Of a DNA stretch of 6,403 nucleotides, positions 5,992 through 6,403 are shown piece by piece. Source of the stretch: Candidatus Poribacteria bacterium (lineage in GTDB: Bacteria; Poribacteria; WGA-4E; WGA-3G); assembly GCA_009842375.1 (NCBI GenBank), contig VYFM01000225.1:1-6403 (forward strand), written 5' to 3'. A program made the position numbers and the translations under genes. Under the pieces are notes generated by a model that was given only the letters and a program-made list of their open reading frames with translations, was not told the origin of the DNA and made no database searches. The first letter of the stretch is position 1. Each line of letters begins with the position of its first letter.

Positions 5992-6362
5992 GGGGTATTG
6001 ATATCCTCCATTTCTGGCAAATCTCTCCAAATTTCTGGACCTTCCGGTTTGAAATTGATTGTTGCGATGAATTGCATGCCGTGATAGAAGTTTATTTTGA
6101 ACTTTCCCCCACCAAAATTCAGTTTGAGATAATCTAATGGTGCTTTTATCAACGGTCCCATTTCGTCAGCATGATAGAAAGCAAGTGCTTTGAACCGGAC
6201 TGTATTGCCGACTGGTTCTTGGACTAACAACTGTGCAGAAGTGGCAGGAAACAACACTTGGAAAGCATCCCATAGGTCAGCGACAGAAGGGTTTGGTTTC
6301 CCGATTCGCTTTTTAAAATCGTTTTCAAGATATTCAGAGAAAGTGTTAAAAACCCAGTCCAT
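5988..6362 (-). CDS. Uncharacterised 124-residue protein
   Basis: I do not recognise a family. The protein is soluble-looking, without signal peptide, membrane segment or cysteine. Its first half is helical in character (VFNTFSEYLENDFKKRIG, then VADLWDAFQVLFP); the second half has strand-like alternation (TVRFKALAFYH, KFKINFYHGMQFIATINFKPEG) and a GGG turn at 84-86. The ATG at 6362 has AGGT (6369-6372 on the plus numbering) six bases upstream. Its TGA overlaps the ATG of the zinc-ribbon/HEAT gene as ATGA, so the two are probably translationally coupled and may work together. Coding character is supported by this overlap and by the full-length open frame. It is the first visible gene of the minus-strand operon; only 41 bases of its upstream region are present, and no clear promoter can be read in them. 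Confidence 0.75.
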   Translation of the reverse strand: MDWVFNTFSEYLENDFKKRIGKPNPSVADLWDAFQVLFPATSAQLLVQEPVGNTVRFKALAFYHADEMGPLIKAPLDYLKLNFGGGKFKINFYHGMQFIATINFKPEGPEIWRDLPEMEDINTP

Positions 6363-6403
6363 GGTTATACCTATTCAATATAATTACCTAAGTTGTCACT
6401 TAT

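Noticed and set aside
5992..6030. Thirteen-residue N-terminal extension of the zinc-ribbon/HEAT protein
   Set aside because: It would overlap the upstream gene by over 40 bases; the ATG at 5991 forms a standard ATGA junction.
6363..6403. Promoter for the minus-strand operon (GTGACA and TATATT on the minus strand)
   Set aside because: The two boxes are only 11 bases apart, too close for a sigma-70 promoter, and the window ends before more context is available.

Overview
The window is AT-rich bacterial DNA with two gene groups that face each other. The plus-strand half (about 44-1971) is a compact sulfur-assimilation cluster. It holds a CysH-type reductase with iron-sulfur cysteines, a CysO/MoaD-like ubiquitin-fold sulfur carrier, a JAMM (Mec-type) metallopeptidase and a stand-alone NIL-domain protein. 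A large multi-pass membrane protein (2020-4350) follows on the same strand; it resembles GT-C glycosyltransferases. The minus-strand half (4470-6362) reads as a three-gene operon: an unrecognised 124-residue protein, a zinc-ribbon/HEAT-repeat protein and a Gfo/Idh/MocA-family NAD(P)-dependent oxidoreductase. The two groups converge on a 119-bp spacer (4351-4469) that carries a REP-like palindrome.

How the sulfur genes fit together: CysH makes sulfite from adenylylated sulfate, and sulfite is then reduced to sulfide. In known CysO/HcyS/QbsE systems sulfide sulfur is loaded as a thiocarboxylate on the C-terminal Gly-Gly of the carrier and passed to an amino-acid acceptor. The JAMM peptidase either matures the carrier by trimming residues after Gly-Gly or releases the amino acid from the carrier adduct. 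Here the carrier ends AGG-ITLS, so a trimming step is expected before it can be used. The E1-like activating enzyme, the sulfite reductase and the cysteine or homocysteine synthase are not in the window.

Organism: the window has no rRNA or other phylogenetic marker. Low GC, Shine-Dalgarno sites of the AAGGAG type, a Gfo/Idh/MocA oxidoreductase beside a HEAT-repeat protein, and a CysO/Mec/NIL cluster would suit an uncultured environmental lineage such as Candidatus Poribacteria or a relative. This is a low-confidence impression.

Several starts were chosen inside longer open frames: 1258 for the JAMM protein, 1732 for NIL, 2020 for the membrane protein and 5991 for the HEAT protein. No tRNA, rRNA, CRISPR array, insertion sequence or convincing factor-independent terminator was seen.
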